Below are positions 62,479-64,000 of a DNA stretch of 64,000 bases, one piece after another (within the stretch, counting starts at the first letter, position 1; each line of letters opens with the position of its first letter). The notes under the pieces are model-generated. The model saw only the letters and a list, made by a program, of their open reading frames with translations, did no database searches and was not told the origin of the DNA. Location: the NCBI GenBank assembly GCA_900316055.1, contig ONBK01000002.1, forward strand, positions 1 to 64,000. Direction: 5' to 3'. The translations under genes and the position numbers were made by a program. This stretch comes from an uncultured Bacteroidales bacterium (GTDB lineage Bacteria; Bacteroidota; Bacteroidia; Bacteroidales; P3).

Positions 62479-63831
62479 TTATTTTACAAAATGGTCCCCA
62501 TGGTGTTGCATTACGGTGCGGTAAAGTGCTTGAAACCTATTGTTTAACTGCTTCATCTCGGCGACAAGACGCTCCAGCTCTTTCTCAGCGTTTTCCTCTC
62601 GGGTTTCTGGCCATAGACGTGCCTCAATATCCGTGTTCATCACCTTGGTGGCATCCGCCTGTATGTCATGCAGTTCATGCCAACAACTGTCCCACTGCGT
62701 CTCATTACGGGCCCTAATGCCAGACATCTGCTCCATTACTTTTATCGACAACTGTATTTCGACCTTGCCGACCAGGGCGGTGGCAATTTGCTTGTCGACT
62801 ATGTTGTCCATTTGTTGGCGTACATCGGACGTCAAACTGTCCGAATAGCGTTTCATCTCGGCTTTTTCTCTGTCGAGGGATACGCTATAATGTTTGTTGA
62901 TTTTAGCCTCTGTCTTTTGTGTTGTGTCCATACCGCCACTGTCGATCAAGAGGCCGGCTGGAGTATCTGTCACTTCATTCTGAGTGGTCTCAATGGGAGG
63001 AATGGGGTGAGGATGTTTCTTGGGGAAAGCAAGAAATGTACATATGGCGATAATTAAAACCGCAGTTATCCACCCAAGCCAAACCCTCTGGTCTCTCCGA
63101 TGCAATGCCCGTTTGACGGCATCGGCCGAAGGGTATCTGCCATCGGGCGAGGTACAGGTGCAGCGGTGGGCGATATAGCGGAAGCGGTGGGAAAATATCA
63201 GGCGGAGTAGCACGCCGAAAGCGTAGAGGTCGGTACGGCAATCGACGGTAGCGCCCGGTGTCTTCTGCTCGGGGGCGGCATAACCCTCGGTATAGGCAGG
63301 CTCTTTCAGTACCGCATAGTCGTCGCCGTCGGCCAGTCCAAAGTCGATAAGCTTCACGTTGTCGCCGTTGCGGGTGATGAGTATGTTGCTGGGTTTGAGG
63401 TCTCGGTGTACTATTTGGCGCGAATGGTAGTAGCTCATGGCATCGAGCAGCTGCATTGTCACACGACGGCGGGCCGTCAGGGAGGGCTTCTCTTCCAAAA
63501 AGTCGGTGAGGGTGCGCCCATCCACGTATTCCATCACGATGCATGGCCCCGCCACCGCATCCACCTCATGGCTGTAAAGATGGACGATGTTGGGGTGGTC
63601 GAGCGCCGTCAGCATGTTGAATTCCTTCTCCAGCATGGCCATGTAGAGCGGGTCGTGCCGGTGTTCGGGTTGCAAGCCTTTCAGCACAAACCACCGCCCA
63701 TAGCGACGAGCACGGTAAAGCACACAATAACCGTGCGCAACTATCTCCTCATGCTGTGAAAAAATAACTGACATGCTGAAATCCAGCGCGTCGGGTATGC
63801 CGGAAGTAGATGGGTGTTCGCTGTTTGCCAT
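62479..63831 (-). CDS. membrane-anchored Ser/Thr protein kinase
   Basis: 450 residues from the ATG at 63831. Hanks-type motifs: the VAIK-equivalent Lys in RWFVLKGLQPEHR, HRDLKPSNIL, LIDFGLADGDDY and EGYAAPEQKTPGATV; kinase lobe about 10-240. One membrane helix follows (WLGWITAVLIIAICTFLAF, about 250-268), then about 180 residues outside the membrane that look coiled-coil (LDREKAEMKRYSDSLTSDVR, EKELERLVAEMKQLNNRFQA). The promoter box lies 5 bp before this ATG, so the Met at 63774 (MSVIFSQHEE) is a fair alternative. It may phosphorylate envelope or signalling proteins. Confidence 0.88.
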   Translation of the reverse strand: MANSEHPSTSGIPDALDFSMSVIFSQHEEIVAHGYCVLYRARRYGRWFVLKGLQPEHRHDPLYMAMLEKEFNMLTALDHPNIVHLYSHEVDAVAGPCIVMEYVDGRTLTDFLEEKPSLTARRRVTMQLLDAMSYYHSRQIVHRDLKPSNILITRNGDNVKLIDFGLADGDDYAVLKEPAYTEGYAAPEQKTPGATVDCRTDLYAFGVLLRLIFSHRFRYIAHRCTCTSPDGRYPSADAVKRALHRRDQRVWLGWITAVLIIAICTFLAFPKKHPHPIPPIETTQNEVTDTPAGLLIDSGGMDTTQKTEAKINKHYSVSLDREKAEMKRYSDSLTSDVRQQMDNIVDKQIATALVGKVEIQLSIKVMEQMSGIRARNETQWDSCWHELHDIQADATKVMNTDIEARLWPETREENAEKELERLVAEMKQLNNRFQALYRTVMQHHGDHFVK

Positions 63832-63835
63832 GAGG

Positions 63836-63881
63836 CAAAAATACGAAAAAAAATGTATTTGGAATTTATTTTGTATTTTTG
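63836..63881. promoter_or_regulatory. divergent promoters for kinase and the right-edge gene
   Basis: Minus-strand TATTTTTG at 63836-63843 and plus-strand TATTTTTG at 63874-63881. The first abuts the kinase ATG at 63831; the second is 8 bp before the ATG at 63890. Confidence 0.6.
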
Positions 63882-63889
63882 CAGTCGTT

Positions 63890-64000
63890 ATGGAAGTAGA
63901 CAACAAGCACTTGGACAGGCTGAAACAGCAGGTGGAAGAGGCCGCCATGTTTCGTCCCCTCACAAGTATCGACTTCGAGCGGCTGCACGACCAGATGCAG
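63890..64000 (+). CDS. partial gene at the right edge
   Basis: 37 codons from the ATG at 63890, running off the window: MEVDNKHLDRLKQQVEEAAM, then FRPLTSIDFERLHDQMQ. Helical and charged, unrecognised. It has its own promoter box divergent from the kinase; protein identity needs the following sequence. Confidence 0.55.
   Translation, partial: MEVDNKHLDRLKQQVEEAAMFRPLTSIDFERLHDQMQ

Overview
The window comes from the chromosome of an uncultured Bacteroidales bacterium. The evidence is the repeated promoter signature TAnnTTTG with few Shine-Dalgarno sites, type IX secretion genes (PorZ and sorting-domain proteins), an outer-membrane TonB-type receptor, FISUMP/fimbrillin-like lipoproteins, DUF6266/DUF4248 genes, and SstT and 7-deazaguanine genes arranged as in this order. 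No tRNA, rRNA or CRISPR array was seen.

Layout. 0-4.4 kb is an accessory region: a RhuM-family regulator with a striking palindrome in both its leader and its coding sequence, a HIRAN-like protein, and an Abi_2 (AbiD/AbiF, HEPN) defence gene with a short structured leader RNA. 4.6-10.1 kb is a plasmid- or phage-like module: GCGACTGAA hairpins, an origin-like inverted repeat around an AT-rich core, a DUF3987-like protein, a compact CHC2/TOPRIM primase, a DUF4248 protein and two DUF6266 genes separated by copied GC-rich spacers and a heptamer array. 10.2-32.3 kb is mostly core: phosphate butyryltransferase, a TonB-type receptor, a 2-oxoacid:ferredoxin oxidoreductase operon (vor, with a broken TPP subunit), a DUF389 transporter, an aminotransferase, a GH16-like lipoprotein, two membrane glycosyltransferases, an M16 peptidase and a 4-hydroxybutyrate/butyrate-type CoA-transferase. 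Vor, Ptb and the CoA-transferase fit amino-acid fermentation to short and branched-chain fatty acids; hutU (44 kb) adds histidine breakdown. 32.3-46.1 kb holds VTC/DUF4956, gmk, mreC, mreD, porZ, recO, a subtilase and hutU. 46.1-56.3 kb holds a fimbrillin/FISUMP lipoprotein with two tiny upstream genes, sstT, a SIMPL gene, queC-queD-queE-queF, a helicase-exonuclease fusion and an ATPase with a palindromic operator.

56.5-62.1 kb is the most novel part. On the minus strand one promoter (62106-62113) leads into a 55-residue ORF, a 287-residue protein, a radical SAM/SPASM maturase and two homologous 36-residue cysteine-containing peptides (59370-59480 and 59031-59141) that are too short for routine gene calling. 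Between the peptides lies the collapsed remnant of a second maturase gene, so the locus arose by tandem duplication of a maturase-precursor unit. This looks like an undescribed RiPP system. It is followed by a nuclease-fold candidate, an 11-residue-repeat protein and two small membrane proteins, and preceded by a membrane-anchored Ser/Thr kinase.

Two cross-cutting oddities: dispersed simple-sequence repeats (AATCAAGC, TTTCACC, CTTTAAA and CACTCCC types) occur both between genes and in frame inside coding regions, and a double-hairpin element is inserted in frame in queF.
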